Positions 62,370-64,000 of a stretch of 64,000 nt of DNA are shown in pieces. Source of the stretch: Chaenocephalus aceratus. Its lineage: Eukaryota > Chordata > Actinopteri > Perciformes > Channichthyidae. The position numbers were made by a program, and so were the translations under genes. Location: positions 18,594,281 through 18,658,280 of the forward strand of contig CM043801.1 in the NCBI GenBank assembly GCA_023974075.1, written 5' to 3'. Below the pieces are notes generated by a model. The model ran no database searches, was not told the origin of the DNA, and saw only the letters and a list, made by a program, of their open reading frames with translations. Every line of letters starts with the position of its first letter. Position 1 is the stretch's first letter.

Positions 62370-62592
62370 TCTTCTCTCCTCCTCTTGTTCCTTCACCTCT
62401 CCTCCTCGCTCTCTCCATTTGCAGTTGCCATGACTACATGTTGCTTGACGATCAGACCGCCGCTCTTGAGTCCGGAGCTTCAGCCTGGCTCACTCTCTCT
62501 CTCCCCTCGACCACCTCCTCTCCTCCTCTCCTCCTCCTCTCCTCCTCCTCTCCTCCTCTCCTCCTCCTCTCCTCCTCTCCTCCTCTCCTCAT
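62370..62592. repeat. Polypyrimidine tract with TCC/TCTCC repeats
   Basis: Nearly all C and T, ending in (CTCCTCCT)n-type repeats at 62512-62590. Open frames across it are compositional artefacts. Confidence 0.85.
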
Positions 62593-64000
62593 CACGCTTT
62601 GCCTGTCCTCAGTCAGGGGAAGGAAATTACATGTAGATGAGCTTGAGGTCTCTGTATCTTTCAACCACACACACACACACAGACACACGCACACGCACAC
62701 GCACCCACGCACACACACACCATGACGACCATCCTCAGGCACAGGGAGTCTCGAACAAGTCCGCACTTCACAACTCACCACGGCCTTTTTTTCATTTTGT
62801 CTTGTAGTCTCCGGGGAACCAGACAGATTCATGTTTTACTGAAGCAGTTGGACTCAAGGGAGGCAGAGAAATGGGTTGAAAAAGGAGGATGGAGACGGGG
62901 GGGGGAGGAGGGGATCAGGAAGGAAAAATTCAGAAAAAATATCACTAGGGAATGAGAGGAATGGAGACAGTGACAAAGACAGCAAATGCGTGCACACACA
63001 TAATGTAATGATCATCTGGGAGCCTGCCTCCTGTTGCTGGCTCCCCTCCCATGAAAGACGACGATGGCCACGTATGTGCATGTGTGTCCAGATGGTGCTG
63101 ACCAGCCGTCCCTCCCAGGGTAGATGGAGTAAATGGAGCGATTACAGTAATGACTGACACACACATCTGTCTCATACCTCTGCATGGCTGCCAGCTCTTT
63201 TGAAAACACATGCACACACACAAGCACTGTTGGCGGACACTCGTCTGCTAGAGCAAACAGACCCAGATATAATGTGCATTTTATTATGTATTTTGCTGCT
63301 TTTTGTGTAGTTGGGAGTAACAATGTGAACATGTATGCAGCGAGTTGACACCTCAGGCACCTTACAAAGATATGGAATGTGGCCCCTCTTGTCAAGGTGA
63401 CTCTGCCTCGCACATCCCTCTTACTATTCCTCTTCCTGCCTCTTCACCCCCACGCCGCTCTGCAACTCTCCTCCCTTTCATCACTCCAAACCGACCCACT
63501 TCAAAATTGACCCTTTCTCTGTTCATCCATTGTTTTGTGTTTTTTTCTCGCACAAGACAAAAAGTCAAGAGAGGGGGACAATTCGGACGGGCCACCGGGG
63601 GCAGGCGTTCTCTTTGAAGTTAGGAGAAAAGGCAGAGTGTCACCCGCGAGCTCTTCCTTATCAAACCTTTCCCTTTGTTCGGCAAAGGTCGTTCCCCTCT
63701 ATCTGGACTCAGTGATATTTGAGAAGGGGTGAGAGAGCATGGCCAATCTCCCAGGAAGTGTGTGTTTGTGATTTTCAATCCTGAGCTTGCTCTCCTCTGA
63801 GAATATCAAGTGAGTGCATTTGTGCTGTCTAGTTGCGGGGACCCCAGCACCTTGTGTTCAGAAGCGCTGAGTACATGCTGACCACTTCCAGGAAACTGTC
63901 CACGCAGTCAACACTCTGTGTAAGCGAACACCCTGAGTGCTGCAGCATCCTCTCCAAATTCTGCAGATACAGTATTTTCTGTTTAAAAAAAGAAAGACAA

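Larger units (their letters stand above)
60557..64000. other. Distal upstream flank, no gene recognised
   Basis: Holds the TG repeats, a G run (61970-61985), the polypyrimidine tract and a CA stretch (62668-62720). Open frames are short and lack family motifs. In human the next gene past the DNAH11 5' end is SP4, so its orthologue may lie beyond the window; nothing here identifies it. Confidence 0.5.

Noticed and set aside
62385..62832. Ser/Pro and Arg/Glu open frames near 62.5 kb
   Set aside because: They come from a polypyrimidine simple repeat; no homologous motifs.

Overview
The window is vertebrate nuclear DNA, almost certainly from a teleost fish. It has short GT-AG introns, CA microsatellites, Tc1/mariner elements, L2-like and L1-like LINEs, hAT MITEs, solo LTRs and tRNA-derived SINEs, with no operons or other prokaryotic signals. 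Two protein-coding genes converge tail to tail and account for nearly all the coding sequence. LAYOUT: 243-12274 (+) is a MAP3K20 (ZAK/MLTK)-like kinase gene of 11 exons, with a polyA signal at 12777. 13286-59369 (-) is a complete axonemal dynein heavy chain of the DNAH9/11/17 group, most likely dnah11. I could place 91 exons, and their phases join consistently into about 4,499 codons once four small indels are allowed for. 59370-64000 is the dynein upstream flank: an RFX X-box-like palindrome, a FOXJ1-like site, a 650-bp fold-back repeat and simple repeats, but no recognisable gene. MOBILE DNA: two decayed Tc1-type transposons (1017-2607 and 22500-24093), an L2-like LINE (19500-20985), and a 5'-truncated L1-like LINE (about 30955-34800) carrying two nested solo LTRs and a SINE. 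Further elements are four hAT-type elements (one split by an LTR), a pair of TTAA-flanked MITEs, two SINEs and two LINE 3' tails. Several insertions sit within a few bases of dynein splice sites. BIOLOGY: the kinase gene ends with a C-terminus resembling the ZAK-beta isoform, and no SAM-domain exons are visible downstream. Its position beside a dnah11-type dynein recalls the human 2q31 (RAPGEF4-MAP3K20-CDCA7-SP3) and 7p15 (RAPGEF5-CDCA7L-DNAH11-SP4) paralogous regions. This suggests a 2R ohnolog of MAP3K20 kept in fish and lost from the human 7p15 block. The two genes have no obvious joint pathway: one is a stress MAP3K, the other a ciliary outer-arm motor. CAVEAT: both genes carry scattered 1-2 base indels, several in short homopolymers, with flanking frames and splice sites intact. 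This looks more like assembly error than pseudogenisation.
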